The notes under the pieces were generated by a model that did not search any database, was not told where the DNA came from, and saw only the letters and a program-made list of their open reading frames with translations. A program made the translations under genes and the position numbers. Shown one piece after another: positions 45,309 to 55,008 of a DNA stretch of 64,000 nt. Source of the stretch: Alkalimarinus coralli (GTDB lineage Bacteria; Pseudomonadota; Gammaproteobacteria; Pseudomonadales; Oleiphilaceae); NCBI RefSeq assembly GCF_023650515.1, contig NZ_CP096016.1, positions 3,474,001 to 3,538,000 of the forward strand, given 5' to 3'. Within the stretch, counting starts at the first letter, position 1; every line of letters starts with the position of its first letter.

Positions 45309-46439
45309 TCAATGAATCTGTTTTAATTTTTCTATTGCCTCTCCATGGTAGATCGGTAAACCGCAGGTACTGCATGCGGGTCTAAATCCTTTTTCTTCGA
45401 GGTAGCTACTCCAGTCCAGCTCTAATCTCTTCGGCACCGGCTTTTGCCGTAATTGTTTGCGTGCTACGTTTAGTTTTTCTCTTTGTACTGATGTATAAAG
45501 GCCACTGTATCTTGTACTTTGCTTTCGGGGTAAAGGTATGTGCTGCATAAAACGCTGAACAAACGCTTCGTAGCTGATCGTCAGCTTTTCCTTTCGTCCT
45601 GTCTGGTGTGATTGATAGCTGAATGTCAGGTGGCTTTCATTAGTCGATTTAATCTGCTGGTTTCGAAAGGGCCCTCCTTTAACATATCGTGCAAGATACT
45701 TGGCGACACCTCTAGCATGGTCGTAGCGTTTACAAAAATGTACCACCCAATCTTTTCGCCCCTGCTGATTTAGCATCGCTTTTACTTTATGAGTCATTTC
45801 GCCCTTAGGTAAAACCAGCTTTTCTTGCTCTAGCGCTTTCTTAAGTGTTGCCAATAACTTACCTCTAAATACCATCATCACTGGTTTTTGAGGAAAGAGA
45901 CTACCCTTCTTTGGCTCAACCCACTGACCTTTGGCATCTAAACCACCATGACTGATCAACACATGTATGTGCGGGTGTAGTGATAAGTTTCTCCCCCAGG
46001 TATGAAGAACTGACAGTATACCCGGCGTTGCCCCCAAGTATTTTGGGTCATTAGCGAATTCACGGAGTGTTTCCTGCACTGCCTTAAACAAGACCCCTGT
46101 CATAAACTCGCGGTTATATTGCCAGAGTTTATTCAGGGCTTCAGGGATGGTGAAGATGACGTGGTGATGCGGGCAGTTCAATAGGATGGATTGGGTATTA
46201 CGAAGCCACTCTTCACTTGCAAGTCCTTGGCATTGCGGGCAAGCTCGATGTTTACAGGAGTTATACCAAATGCCATTAACATGACCATTGGGACAATACT
46301 GGGTATGCCCTCCCAGCGCTTGTGTGCGACAAACGGAAAGGCGATCCAACGCTTTATGTTGATACACCGGGAGCTTTATATGTTCCCGCACTTTAGGTAA
46401 GTGCTGCTCCAACAGTCCTTGTAGAGTCTTCGTTTCCAT
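45309..46439 (-). CDS. IS91-like HUH transposase, cassette copy 3
   Basis: Identical to the other copies. LexA-like box at 46459-46478. Middle of the tandem block. Confidence 0.92.
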   Translation of the reverse strand: METKTLQGLLEQHLPKVREHIKLPVYQHKALDRLSVCRTQALGGHTQYCPNGHVNGIWYNSCKHRACPQCQGLASEEWLRNTQSILLNCPHHHVIFTIPEALNKLWQYNREFMTGVLFKAVQETLREFANDPKYLGATPGILSVLHTWGRNLSLHPHIHVLISHGGLDAKGQWVEPKKGSLFPQKPVMMVFRGKLLATLKKALEQEKLVLPKGEMTHKVKAMLNQQGRKDWVVHFCKRYDHARGVAKYLARYVKGGPFRNQQIKSTNESHLTFSYQSHQTGRKEKLTISYEAFVQRFMQHIPLPRKQSTRYSGLYTSVQREKLNVARKQLRQKPVPKRLELDWSSYLEEKGFRPACSTCGLPIYHGEAIEKLKQIH

Positions 46440-46817
46440 AAACGAAGTTATAACATTATACTGTTTTTATTTACAGTACTTATTCTATGCGTGCGAGATC
46501 ATTGATAGGTCTTCCCCAGGCTTTGCCTGGCGAATTTAACGCTTTGATCATCGACCTTACTCGGCCCCTAAAAAAACGACCAGCACCGTTCTATCCCGAG
46601 TGAGGTCGTTGCATCACCTTGTTAAATTCACAGCTCCGGAATTCGACGCTTCCCCTTCCTGATCTATGGTGGTTTGATCTATTTTTTCATTACCACAACA
46701 TCTCTTCTGCTGCCTTTTAACCTGTTTTTGAGTGTGCATGCTAGACGCCTGTTTCGTCAATCTCTTTTTATCGGGCACGACTAACCCCATAGCTATCAAC
46801 GGCTATGTCTCTTATTA

Positions 46818-47948
46818 TCAATGAATCTGTTTTAATTTTTCTATTGCCTCTCCATGGTAGATCGGTAAACCGCAGGTACTGCATGCGGGTCTAAATCCTT
46901 TTTCTTCGAGGTAGCTACTCCAGTCCAGCTCTAATCTCTTCGGCACCGGCTTTTGCCGTAATTGTTTGCGTGCTACGTTTAGTTTTTCTCTTTGTACTGA
47001 TGTATAAAGGCCACTGTATCTTGTACTTTGCTTTCGGGGTAAAGGTATGTGCTGCATAAAACGCTGAACAAACGCTTCGTAGCTGATCGTCAGCTTTTCC
47101 TTTCGTCCTGTCTGGTGTGATTGATAGCTGAATGTCAGGTGGCTTTCATTAGTCGATTTAATCTGCTGGTTTCGAAAGGGCCCTCCTTTAACATATCGTG
47201 CAAGATACTTGGCGACACCTCTAGCATGGTCGTAGCGTTTACAAAAATGTACCACCCAATCTTTTCGCCCCTGCTGATTTAGCATCGCTTTTACTTTATG
47301 AGTCATTTCGCCCTTAGGTAAAACCAGCTTTTCTTGCTCTAGCGCTTTCTTAAGTGTTGCCAATAACTTACCTCTAAATACCATCATCACTGGTTTTTGA
47401 GGAAAGAGACTACCCTTCTTTGGCTCAACCCACTGACCTTTGGCATCTAAACCACCATGACTGATCAACACATGTATGTGCGGGTGTAGTGATAAGTTTC
47501 TCCCCCAGGTATGAAGAACTGACAGTATACCCGGCGTTGCCCCCAAGTATTTTGGGTCATTAGCGAATTCACGGAGTGTTTCCTGCACTGCCTTAAACAA
47601 GACCCCTGTCATAAACTCGCGGTTATATTGCCAGAGTTTATTCAGGGCTTCAGGGATGGTGAAGATGACGTGGTGATGCGGGCAGTTCAATAGGATGGAT
47701 TGGGTATTACGAAGCCACTCTTCACTTGCAAGTCCTTGGCATTGCGGGCAAGCTCGATGTTTACAGGAGTTATACCAAATGCCATTAACATGACCATTGG
47801 GACAATACTGGGTATGCCCTCCCAGCGCTTGTGTGCGACAAACGGAAAGGCGATCCAACGCTTTATGTTGATACACCGGGAGCTTTATATGTTCCCGCAC
47901 TTTAGGTAAGTGCTGCTCCAACAGTCCTTGTAGAGTCTTCGTTTCCAT
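46818..47948 (-). CDS. IS91-like HUH transposase, cassette copy 4
   Basis: Identical to the other copies. LexA-like box at 47968-47987. First cassette of the array, next to the attI-like junction at 48049, where newly integrated cassettes normally enter. Confidence 0.92.
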   Translation of the reverse strand: METKTLQGLLEQHLPKVREHIKLPVYQHKALDRLSVCRTQALGGHTQYCPNGHVNGIWYNSCKHRACPQCQGLASEEWLRNTQSILLNCPHHHVIFTIPEALNKLWQYNREFMTGVLFKAVQETLREFANDPKYLGATPGILSVLHTWGRNLSLHPHIHVLISHGGLDAKGQWVEPKKGSLFPQKPVMMVFRGKLLATLKKALEQEKLVLPKGEMTHKVKAMLNQQGRKDWVVHFCKRYDHARGVAKYLARYVKGGPFRNQQIKSTNESHLTFSYQSHQTGRKEKLTISYEAFVQRFMQHIPLPRKQSTRYSGLYTSVQREKLNVARKQLRQKPVPKRLELDWSSYLEEKGFRPACSTCGLPIYHGEAIEKLKQIH

Positions 47949-48048
47949 AAACGAAGTTATAACATTATACTGTTTTTATTTACAGTACTTATTCTATGCG
48001 TGCGAGATCATTGATAGGTCTTCCCCAGGCTTTGCCTGGCGAATTTAA

Positions 48049-48445
48049 CAGCTAGTTCATGGGAACCTTCCCAAAAACCCCATTCCCATAAACTCAGAAA
48101 TGCCTTTTTGGAAAGCCTACATTAATTTAATTACTATCAGTCAATTAGAGCACTTTTCCGCTTTGAGGCCAATAATTAAAACAAGATGCTTCTCAGAAAC
48201 TCTCAGCCTTTGAAAATAAATCAATATCTTTATAAATCAACGCAATATAGACCACCACTCATATTATTAGCGTCAGTTCTCTTAATTGACCTATCAATAA
48301 TTTTTGAGAAGTTTCCCAGAAATACCGGCTTAAGTACGTAATTATTCGTAAGCTTTCCACCCAGCTCACAATACCTATGAGCTAGCGGGGCATAACGGCC
48401 CGTTCTGAAAAGGAGATGTCGTAAAGAAAGGATCATCAAGTTATC
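48049..48445 (-). other. attI-like junction and AT-rich leader, no integrase gene
   Basis: On the minus strand the leader ends GAACTAGCTG|TTAAAT, a core site not preceded by an attC hairpin, so it is the position expected for attI. The ~390 bases beyond are AT-rich with possible promoter elements (TTGACT near 48128). No reading frame here or divergently resembles an integron integrase. A 69-codon frame at 48230-48439 is not convincing. Confidence 0.5.
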
Positions 48446-49321
48446 TTAAAGCTTATCTAATTCTTTTTTGATGCGCTTCATAACCTCGTCTCGGTATACA
48501 TTCCACCCCTCAGAGTGCCCTTCTACCGGCAGCTCAATCAATTCTGCGTTAGCCTGTTTGGCCGCTAACGCTTCAATCCATTCCGGTTTTATCACTTCAT
48601 CATTCGGGGAGTAGAAATGAATCTGCGGAATAGCGTTACCCAATGCAGAGTTGTGCATGGTTAAGTCATGCATCGGGTCAAGCGAACCGCTTAACGCTGA
48701 ATACTGGTGATGCTCGGCCCACTGTTGCACCGATAGGTTGCCTGCGATTGTCACAACCATTGAGACATTATTCATTCTGTCAGCCATTAGCATTGCCAAC
48801 GTTCCGCCGCCGCTGTGCCCAACAAGTATTAGCGAACGCCCTTTCAACGTCTGGTGTAAAACATCAACCAGGCTCTCTACCACCCGGTCACTATAACGAC
48901 CATGGGTATACCAATAGGCGGAACATTGGTCATCATCCAACTCAAAATAACAGGGCCTGCCCAGGTAAGCCGCTGGACCATTTGAGGCCAGGAACCAACC
49001 GAACAGCAGCGGGTTAAAGGGGGTCGGGTTGTTAGATATCTGTCGTCGCGTTGCCCATGGGGTGCCGTCCCCTTCGATATAAACCACCACGGGGCCGTCA
49101 TTATTAGCAAAATGATTGAGTGCGAAAACGTGTTTAAAGGAGTCGGTTGTCACCTCTTGATAGGTTCCTCCAACACCCTCGACCTGTTGGTGTAAGGGCA
49201 GAGAGCAGCCAGCCAACGACAAGATCAGCGGAGCTGCCAATAACATGCACCAGACATTCTGACGGCACAGAAGGCGAGTAACAGTGCTAGTATAACGTTG
49301 ACCCTGCGCCACCCGATCCAC
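48446..49321 (-). CDS. Alpha/beta-hydrolase lipoprotein
   Basis: Up to 291 residues; a shorter start at 49246 would give a tighter lipoprotein signal. Lipobox LAGC. Hydrolase motif GHSGGG (nucleophile Ser) preceded by LILV; an oxyanion-side segment VVVYIEGDGTPW; an acid region (YSPNDEVIKPE) and His in VEGHSEGWNVY near the end. Probably an esterase or lipase-like enzyme anchored to a membrane. Substrate unknown. Confidence 0.8.
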   Translation of the reverse strand: MDRVAQGQRYTSTVTRLLCRQNVWCMLLAAPLILSLAGCSLPLHQQVEGVGGTYQEVTTDSFKHVFALNHFANNDGPVVVYIEGDGTPWATRRQISNNPTPFNPLLFGWFLASNGPAAYLGRPCYFELDDDQCSAYWYTHGRYSDRVVESLVDVLHQTLKGRSLILVGHSGGGTLAMLMADRMNNVSMVVTIAGNLSVQQWAEHHQYSALSGSLDPMHDLTMHNSALGNAIPQIHFYSPNDEVIKPEWIEALAAKQANAELIELPVEGHSEGWNVYRDEVMKRIKKELDKL

Positions 49322-49490
49322 ATTTATTCCTGTTTATCATGCCCATATATAAGAATAGCCAGTAAACCTCGTCTACCGTCATTTATTATAGTTTATGGGT
49401 TAGCGGGGGTAGTTTCATGATTGCCAATATGGCAGCATTGGAATGGTTCTCTCAATATTTGCCTCCTATTACGTGATTGACAGGTGCTGT

Positions 49491-49910
49491 ATGACTCATT
49501 ATTCACTCCCTAAACGAGGTTTAAGCCAATCCCTCTCGTTGCTATTGGTTATCGGGTTGTTTGTTATATCGGATGTATCCCACGCAGTATCAAGAGAAAT
49601 TGCCAGAGGTCGTTCAATCTGTGATCAAACTGAAACCGCCTGTATTGACGGTGTCATTACCTGGCTGAAAAATCGCAAAATGATCACTATAGAAGGCCGG
49701 CTGAAACGAGCTATTGAACCAGGCAAGCTAAACTTTACCTTTTCCGGTCACCTGACGACTGGGGAGCAAGTGTTTCATACCAAGGAAATAGCAATAAGGG
49801 GAAAACGGGGGGAGATTCTTGATGAACGGTTTAAGCCGCCCTTTTCAAATCAAACCATCTGGGCGTTGCATAAATTTACCTATACTCCAACCGTGCCAGA
49901 CGCGCAATAA
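49491..49910 (+). CDS. Small periplasmic protein of unknown function
   Basis: 139 residues from ATG at 49491, starting a signal peptide that cleaves near SHAVS. Two Cys (CDQTETAC) near the mature N terminus could bridge. The remainder is beta-rich (ITIEGRLKRAIEPGKLNFTFSGHLTTGEQVF). No family recognised. Confidence 0.65.
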   Translation: MTHYSLPKRGLSQSLSLLLVIGLFVISDVSHAVSREIARGRSICDQTETACIDGVITWLKNRKMITIEGRLKRAIEPGKLNFTFSGHLTTGEQVFHTKEIAIRGKRGEILDERFKPPFSNQTIWALHKFTYTPTVPDAQ

Positions 49911-49922
49911 CATTAATACGGC

Positions 49923-50195
49923 CTAGCTCTGGGAGTGTTCTTCTTTAATCGACTTGATGACCTTTATGGCCTTTTTCCGCTGGGCCTTTATCAGTTCCAG
50001 CTCATCTAACAGTGCGGTGTTATCGGCTCCCTCTTCCTGCGCTGCAAGCTGCCTTTCAATCGCCTTTGTTCTCTTCTTCAAGCGTTTCAGCACGTCGAGA
50101 ATTTTCTCTTTGCGCGCCACTTGCTCCCGATAGTCGCTATCAAGAAACGCCTTTATTTTCTTCAGCATTTTTTGAACCTTATGTTTAGCTGGCAT
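49923..50195 (-). CDS. Small coiled-coil protein, coupled to the Na/Pi cotransporter gene
   Basis: 90 residues, almost all charged helix (KKIKAFLDSDYREQVARKEKILDVLKRLKKRTKAIERQLA), predicted coiled coil. Start overlaps the stop of the cotransporter gene by 11 bases, so translation is probably coupled. Function unknown; the PhoU-like tail of the upstream protein is also helical, so interaction is possible. Confidence 0.7.
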   Translation of the reverse strand: MPAKHKVQKMLKKIKAFLDSDYREQVARKEKILDVLKRLKKRTKAIERQLAAQEEGADNTALLDELELIKAQRKKAIKVIKSIKEEHSQS

Positions 50196-52113
50196 CTCGT
50201 CTACCTCTCGCCACCGATGGACGTTCTGACCGTTCTTCCCGCAGGTCGATCTCTTCTATCAACTCGGAAATTTCGCTGGCATCCAGCGACAGTTCTGGGT
50301 CAATAGCGCTATCACCCGCTGAAGATGCGCCTTGCAGCAACTCCGTCATATTAATCAGCTTTCGCCCGACGCCGTGAGCATAATGAAAGTCATTCATCAA
50401 AGACGTCGCGACACTCCCCGGTATTTTTCGTTCACGGATTAACTGATCCAGCTCTCCACTGCCTAGCACATCAGCCTTTTCCAGATGCATTCTGGCCCGG
50501 TCAATCGACAGCAGTGAGCTTTTATTCGGCCGCTGTCTAATCAGTTTTATCTCTCGGATAAGCTCAATAAGGTCTTGCCGTAAACGTTCGTACTGCTCAC
50601 TCACCGAGGTATAGTCTGAGAACATGGAGCGGTGTAAGTTTTTCCTCAGATGCTTTACATCCTTAAGCGCCTCAACGGCGTTTCGGCAGGCGGTTTTTAG
50701 TTCAAACACCAGATGAATCTGTGCGGCACTCATCTGTGGCTGGGATTTGGCCGCAAATTCAACAATGTCACTGTACACACCTTTTATTTCATTTTTATAT
50801 AGGTCATCAATATTTTCACTAAACTGGCTTTGCTCTGGTTTGCTCATAACTTTTTCAATAGGCGCGCCAGAAGTGATCGCATCAAACTTGCAGTAAAGCC
50901 CATAAGAAATAACGGCCAGCACTCGGTCTGCCAAATCATTCACTTCTTTTATCAGAACAAACAGTGCGGTATCAGGGTAGATGAGGGAAGAGCGGGACAA
51001 GTAGCGAGCACGGCGGGTTTCGGGCCGTGGCACGTCAATGTCCCGAATCGCTGCGCTGCCTCCCGATTCGTTTAACTTCAACGCATTCGAGGTGGCCACT
51101 TCTGGCAAAACGACCATCAGCATTTTTTCCAAGCGACGAATAAAGGGCAGCATAATCATCACCCCGCCTACATTAAACAGCGTATGAAATAGCGATAACT
51201 TCAAGGTATAGTCATCGTCAGCAATTCCCAGTGAGGCAGCCAACACATCAACGGCCAACTGCAATGGCGCAATACACACCAGCGCCACTAGCCCTGTTAT
51301 CAGATTAAAAACCAAATGCGCTCCTGCCAGCCGCTTACCTTGAATATCTGCCCCCAACGCGCCCAGAATGGCAGTCACAGTGGTTCCAACATTGGCACCA
51401 ATCGCCAATGCCAGCGCGTTAACATATTCAAGCTGGCCTGATGACAGCGCAGTAATCGTCAGTACCAGTGTCGCATGGCTGGACTGCATAACCACCGTTG
51501 CCGCAGCGCCCAGCAGGGTATAGATCAATAGCCCTTTAATTCCCGACAGCGCATAAAGCGTGAGGTCAATATTGCCACGAAAGGCATCAAAGCCCTCTTT
51601 CATAAAGTGAATGCCCAGAAACAGAAAGCCGACACCCGCCAACACATAGCCAACGCCTTTTATCGGTTTGGCGTGCTGATAAACAAAAATGGCACCAAAC
51701 ACCAACATTGGCATCGCGTAGGCAGAGATATTGACCTTCAAGCCAATACCGGAGATTAACCAGGCCCCCGTCGTGGTGCCGATATTGGCACCAAAAATAA
51801 TCCCGATTCCTTGGTACAAGCCAATCAGGCCTGCCGACAAAAAGGAGATACTAATCACCGAAACCAATGAGCTGGACTGCATTAAACTGGTGCTCACAAC
51901 GCCGAAACTAATGCTTTTCCATAACCGGTCAGTGGTGGCTGCAAGCAGCTTTTCCAGCACGCCTCCCGTAAAAATGCGGAAGCCCGAATCCAGTGATAAC
52001 ATTCCAAACAGAAATATTGCCACACCCGCACAGATTGTCTTGAAGTCTGGACTGACCCAAAAGCCATAACCAAGAACAGCAACGATACTAGGCAAAAATA
52101 TTCTTTTTAACAT
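50185..52113 (-). CDS. Na/phosphate cotransporter family protein with PhoU-like C-terminal domain
   Basis: 642 residues. The membrane half (~1-330) holds the two inverted repeats with QSS motifs: MQSSSLVSVISISFLSAGLIG and VMQSSHATLVLTITALSSGQ, with GANIGTTTGA and GANVGTTVTA partners. The cytoplasmic half (~390-620) is helical and PhoU-like. Members take up phosphate or act on membrane-linked anions with sodium. The gene leads a two-gene operon with the coiled-coil protein. Confidence 0.9.
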   Translation of the reverse strand: MLKRIFLPSIVAVLGYGFWVSPDFKTICAGVAIFLFGMLSLDSGFRIFTGGVLEKLLAATTDRLWKSISFGVVSTSLMQSSSLVSVISISFLSAGLIGLYQGIGIIFGANIGTTTGAWLISGIGLKVNISAYAMPMLVFGAIFVYQHAKPIKGVGYVLAGVGFLFLGIHFMKEGFDAFRGNIDLTLYALSGIKGLLIYTLLGAAATVVMQSSHATLVLTITALSSGQLEYVNALALAIGANVGTTVTAILGALGADIQGKRLAGAHLVFNLITGLVALVCIAPLQLAVDVLAASLGIADDDYTLKLSLFHTLFNVGGVMIMLPFIRRLEKMLMVVLPEVATSNALKLNESGGSAAIRDIDVPRPETRRARYLSRSSLIYPDTALFVLIKEVNDLADRVLAVISYGLYCKFDAITSGAPIEKVMSKPEQSQFSENIDDLYKNEIKGVYSDIVEFAAKSQPQMSAAQIHLVFELKTACRNAVEALKDVKHLRKNLHRSMFSDYTSVSEQYERLRQDLIELIREIKLIRQRPNKSSLLSIDRARMHLEKADVLGSGELDQLIRERKIPGSVATSLMNDFHYAHGVGRKLINMTELLQGASSAGDSAIDPELSLDASEISELIEEIDLREERSERPSVARGRRDAS

Positions 52114-52218
52114 AGACTAAACAACAACTAAGATTAGACACGGGCTTTATTATTTAAGAATAGCAGCAATAGAGTGCCCTGTTGTGTGCCTTCACCAGTA
52201 CGTCAGATTGAGATAAAA

Positions 52219-53721
52219 ATGGATTTCAGCGTCATTGCCAGCCTGTTCAGCCTTGTCTACTTTCTAGCGCTGTTATGTATATTTCATGTGCTACAGAATT
52301 TTCGCACCGCTCAGGCTGCTATTGCCTGGATAGTTGGGCTGATATCCTTTCCGTACATAACTGTTTTGCTCTATTTCTTTTTTGGCCGCAATCGCTTTGA
52401 AGGTTATGTCGCTGCACGCAGAATCGGTGACAAAGAGCTATCACATATTGCCGATACCTTGGCCACGCACGCTGAACAGTGTATCTGTTCACCTCCATTG
52501 CAGAGCCGGGAGCACGAAGTTATTACCCAGCTTACAACGATGCCCTTCACATTACATAACCACGCCCAGCTTCTAATTGATGGGCTGCAAACCTATACCA
52601 GCATGTTTAGCGCCATACGTCAGGCAAAGGAGTACATACTCATCGAGTTTTATATCGTCAGAGATGATGGTATCGGTAACAAACTCAGTAACCTGCTGCT
52701 GGAAAAGTTGTCGGAGGGCGTCCGGGTTTATTTTCTATATGACGATGTGGGCAGCGCAAACCTTTCCAGTCCGTTCATTGAAAAACTGAACTCGGCTGGC
52801 GCTCATATCCGCTCGTTTAATACTGTGAGCAAGCGCCGCAAGCGCTTTCAGATCAATTTCAGGAATCACCGGAAAATTCTGATTATTGACGGGCATACCG
52901 GCTTTCTTGGTGGGCTTAACATCGGGGATGAGTATCTGGGGTTGAACCCTAAGCTTTCACCCTGGCGCGATACCCACTTAAAACTCATCGGCCCCTCTGT
53001 GCTGGCGCTGCAAGTCACATTTATCGAAGACTGGTACTGGTCAGCTGATACCGTGCCACAGCTTAACTGGATTCCCACCATCGCCCCCGACCATCACGAA
53101 CAACCTCCTGCGACCACGACCACAGTAACTCGCTCTATCGATGGTTCTGAAATAGAACCACCATTGCCAGAAAGCTCAGCGGTGTTGATTATTCCTACCA
53201 GCGCTGCGGACGAATTCGATACCTGCGAACTTTTTTTTCTTAATTGCATCAACCATGCAACAGAGAGACTTTGGATTGCCAGCCCCTATTTTGTGCCGGA
53301 TATACAGATCATCAGTGCCCTGCAACTCGCATCACTCAGAGGCGTTGACGTCCGAATAATGATCCCTGATAACCCTGACCATAAGCTGGTTTATTACGCG
53401 GCGTTCTCCTATCTGGAGGCAACCGACCTCAGTGGAGTTAAGGTATACCGCTATAAAACCGGGTTTATGCACCAGAAAGTCATGCTGGTCGATAATCGCT
53501 ATGCCTGTGTTGGCACGGCCAATATTGACAACCGTTCCATGCGATTAAACTTCGAAGTCACAGCGCTGATATGCAACCAGCAAGTCGTCAGAGATGTAGA
53601 GCTGATGCTAAAAAAAGACTTTGACCACTGCCAGCAAGTCACGGCTCAATACTACCGCCAGCGACCCTGGGCGTTCAGGGTGATGTGCCGAGGTGCCCGG
53701 CTACTCGCACCGTTGCTTTAA
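52219..53721 (+). CDS. cls: Cardiolipin synthase, ClsA-type
   Basis: 500 residues. The frame opens at 52174 but ATG at 52219 gives the usual N terminus with two TM helices (~5-27 and 38-58). Two phospholipase D HKD motifs: HRKILIIDGHTGFLGGLNIGDEY and HQKVMLVDNRYACVGTANIDNRS. The enzyme condenses two phosphatidylglycerols to cardiolipin at the inner membrane. Divergent from the Na/Pi operon. Confidence 0.94.
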   Translation: MDFSVIASLFSLVYFLALLCIFHVLQNFRTAQAAIAWIVGLISFPYITVLLYFFFGRNRFEGYVAARRIGDKELSHIADTLATHAEQCICSPPLQSREHEVITQLTTMPFTLHNHAQLLIDGLQTYTSMFSAIRQAKEYILIEFYIVRDDGIGNKLSNLLLEKLSEGVRVYFLYDDVGSANLSSPFIEKLNSAGAHIRSFNTVSKRRKRFQINFRNHRKILIIDGHTGFLGGLNIGDEYLGLNPKLSPWRDTHLKLIGPSVLALQVTFIEDWYWSADTVPQLNWIPTIAPDHHEQPPATTTTVTRSIDGSEIEPPLPESSAVLIIPTSAADEFDTCELFFLNCINHATERLWIASPYFVPDIQIISALQLASLRGVDVRIMIPDNPDHKLVYYAAFSYLEATDLSGVKVYRYKTGFMHQKVMLVDNRYACVGTANIDNRSMRLNFEVTALICNQQVVRDVELMLKKDFDHCQQVTAQYYRQRPWAFRVMCRGARLLAPLL

Positions 53722-53778
53722 AAAGCCTTTATTGTATTATTAAGAACTTAGAACCTATAAAAACAAAGCGAATGCACA

Positions 53779-54429
53779 ATGCAATTTAAGCCTAAAGAAA
53801 CTCTCACAGAACAAGTGGCCACGCACATCGAGAACCTGATTGCGTTTAATCAGCTAAAAGGGGGGCAGCGAATTTACGAAGGCCCTATGGCAAAAGAACT
53901 CTCAGTGAGTCATGGCTCGGTTAGAGAGGCCCTGTTGTTACTGGAGAAAAAGCACCTTGTTAGAAGCATTCCTCGTAAGGGGACATTCGTTACAGAGCTC
54001 GATGAGCACTTCGTAAAAAGCCTTTATGAAGCCATCCTGATGTACCTCACCAACACTGGCATCAAGCTTGTCAGAAACTGGAAACAAGAAGATATTGACC
54101 GCATGGAGAGCCTCTACACACAAATGAAAGAGTGCTTTCAGAAAGGCCAATTAATGGAGTTTCTGGACTTGGGGATTGAATACACCCAAGCCTCTATCGC
54201 CTATGCTGATAACTATTTTATAGTCAGCGCCATACAGGATTTATGGCCATCTGCAAAACGGTGTGCCTTTGTGGCACTGCAACAGGGCACCCCGGTTCTA
54301 AAAGAAAACCTTGAGCACATGCGCCACTCACTGGATACCATCAAAGACCGAGATGAAGAGGCCTTGGTCAAAATTCTAAAAGATTATGCTGACCAGCAGT
54401 GCAGGCAAGTATTACAATGCATCAATTAA
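53779..54429 (+). CDS. GntR-family transcriptional regulator (FadR-type)
   Basis: 216 residues. N-terminal winged helix: LKGGQRIYEGPMAKELSVSHGSVREALLLLEKKHLVRSIPRKGTFV is the GntR signature. The C-terminal helical domain (~80-215) matches the FCD type but the His/Asp metal residues are not obvious. The ligand is unknown. It lies 57 bases after cls. Confidence 0.87.
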   Translation: MQFKPKETLTEQVATHIENLIAFNQLKGGQRIYEGPMAKELSVSHGSVREALLLLEKKHLVRSIPRKGTFVTELDEHFVKSLYEAILMYLTNTGIKLVRNWKQEDIDRMESLYTQMKECFQKGQLMEFLDLGIEYTQASIAYADNYFIVSAIQDLWPSAKRCAFVALQQGTPVLKENLEHMRHSLDTIKDRDEEALVKILKDYADQQCRQVLQCIN

Positions 54430-54468
54430 TCGTCCCCATTCAATAAAAGACAGGATCAATTTCTTGCT

Positions 54469-54963
54469 ATGCTGGCAACAAAACAGCCCGAACATTGCCT
54501 TACCCCCCTCTTCCGTCATACAACCCTGCTCCTTATATTATTGGCTTTGTTAAGCGGCTGTAGCATTTACCCCGAAAAAGATATCGACTCAGAAGAAAGC
54601 ACACCATCAGCAAAAGAGCGCCCGAATGACAAAGCCAAAGAACGCGACGCTGCACCTGACGGGGAAGATAAGCACTCAAAACAAGACAGCGATGGTAGTG
54701 AAACAAAAACCGGGCCTGACGCTGAAGGCACGCAGCCTCTCTGTGTCTATGAAACCACTAAAGGCATCGCCGAAGTAAAAGACGTTAACAAAGAGCGTGT
54801 TCGCTTTAAGTTCTACCCTGGTGACCATATCTTTCAAAAAGCCGCCAGTGACGTGACCTATACCGATATTAAACCTGGGCAAGAGCTTAAGGCTATCGCC
54901 AGAACGCCCATCTCAGGGCCTTGCAGCGAAACTGAATTCGAACTACTCACCTCGGTTCAATAA
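54469..54963 (+). CDS. Lipoprotein with charged linker, unknown function
   Basis: 164 residues. Lipobox LLSGC, then a highly charged linker of about 50 residues (KERPNDKAKERDAAPDGEDKHSK...), and a compact C-terminal domain (CVYETTKGIAEVKDVNKERVRFKFYPGDHIF) that is beta-rich with a Cys pair. No family recognised. Confidence 0.7.
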   Translation: MLATKQPEHCLTPLFRHTTLLLILLALLSGCSIYPEKDIDSEESTPSAKERPNDKAKERDAAPDGEDKHSKQDSDGSETKTGPDAEGTQPLCVYETTKGIAEVKDVNKERVRFKFYPGDHIFQKAASDVTYTDIKPGQELKAIARTPISGPCSETEFELLTSVQ

Positions 54964-55008
54964 ACAGGCTGGCGGCAGGGGGGATAACCCACACACCGAC
55001 GGCCAAGC

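Larger units (their letters stand above)
43522..48048 (-). repeat. Three tandem identical 1509-bp transposase cassettes
   Basis: Units 43522-45030, 45031-46539 and 46540-48048, each the same as the cassette at 37560-39068. The junctions are integron core sites (ATTTAAC on the plus strand), each ending in the same attC. The encoded proteins are identical and I see no base difference, which means recent duplication. They occupy the first three positions of the array. Confidence 0.93.
32523..48049 (-). mobile_element. Integron gene-cassette array (12 cassettes, no integrase in window)
   Basis: Cassettes read on the minus strand. Boundaries, from the attI-like end, are 48048-46540, 46539-45031, 45030-43522, 43521-43090, 43089-39069 (with intron), 39068-37560, 37559-36902, 36901-36450, 36449-34104, 34103-33402, 33401-32684 and a truncated one to ~32523. 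Each cassette begins G|TTxxxx and each attC R'' box is the reverse complement of its own cassette start: GTTAAAT/ATTTAAC, GTTAAGC/GCTTAAC, GTTATAA/TTATAAC, GTTAGGC/GCCTAAC, GTTATGT/ACATAAC, GTTAAGT/ACTTAAC. Only the 34104-36449 unit deviates, by one base. Gene contents are mostly small, AT-rich and typical of cassettes. No intI is seen, so it is either a CALIN-type array or has lost its integrase. Confidence 0.9.

Noticed and set aside
43522-48048. Tandem copies as an assembly artefact
   Set aside because: A separate fourth copy with a different flanking core site exists and the junctions are precise cassette boundaries; still, long reads would be the proof.
32684-48048. CRISPR array suggested by regularly repeated segments
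   Set aside because: Repeats are full cassettes or attC sites of varied sequence, with no short repeat-spacer pattern and no cas genes.
48230-48439. 69-codon frame beside the attI-like junction
   Set aside because: No ribosome site or recognisable fold, in AT-rich leader sequence; not supported as a gene or as an integrase remnant.
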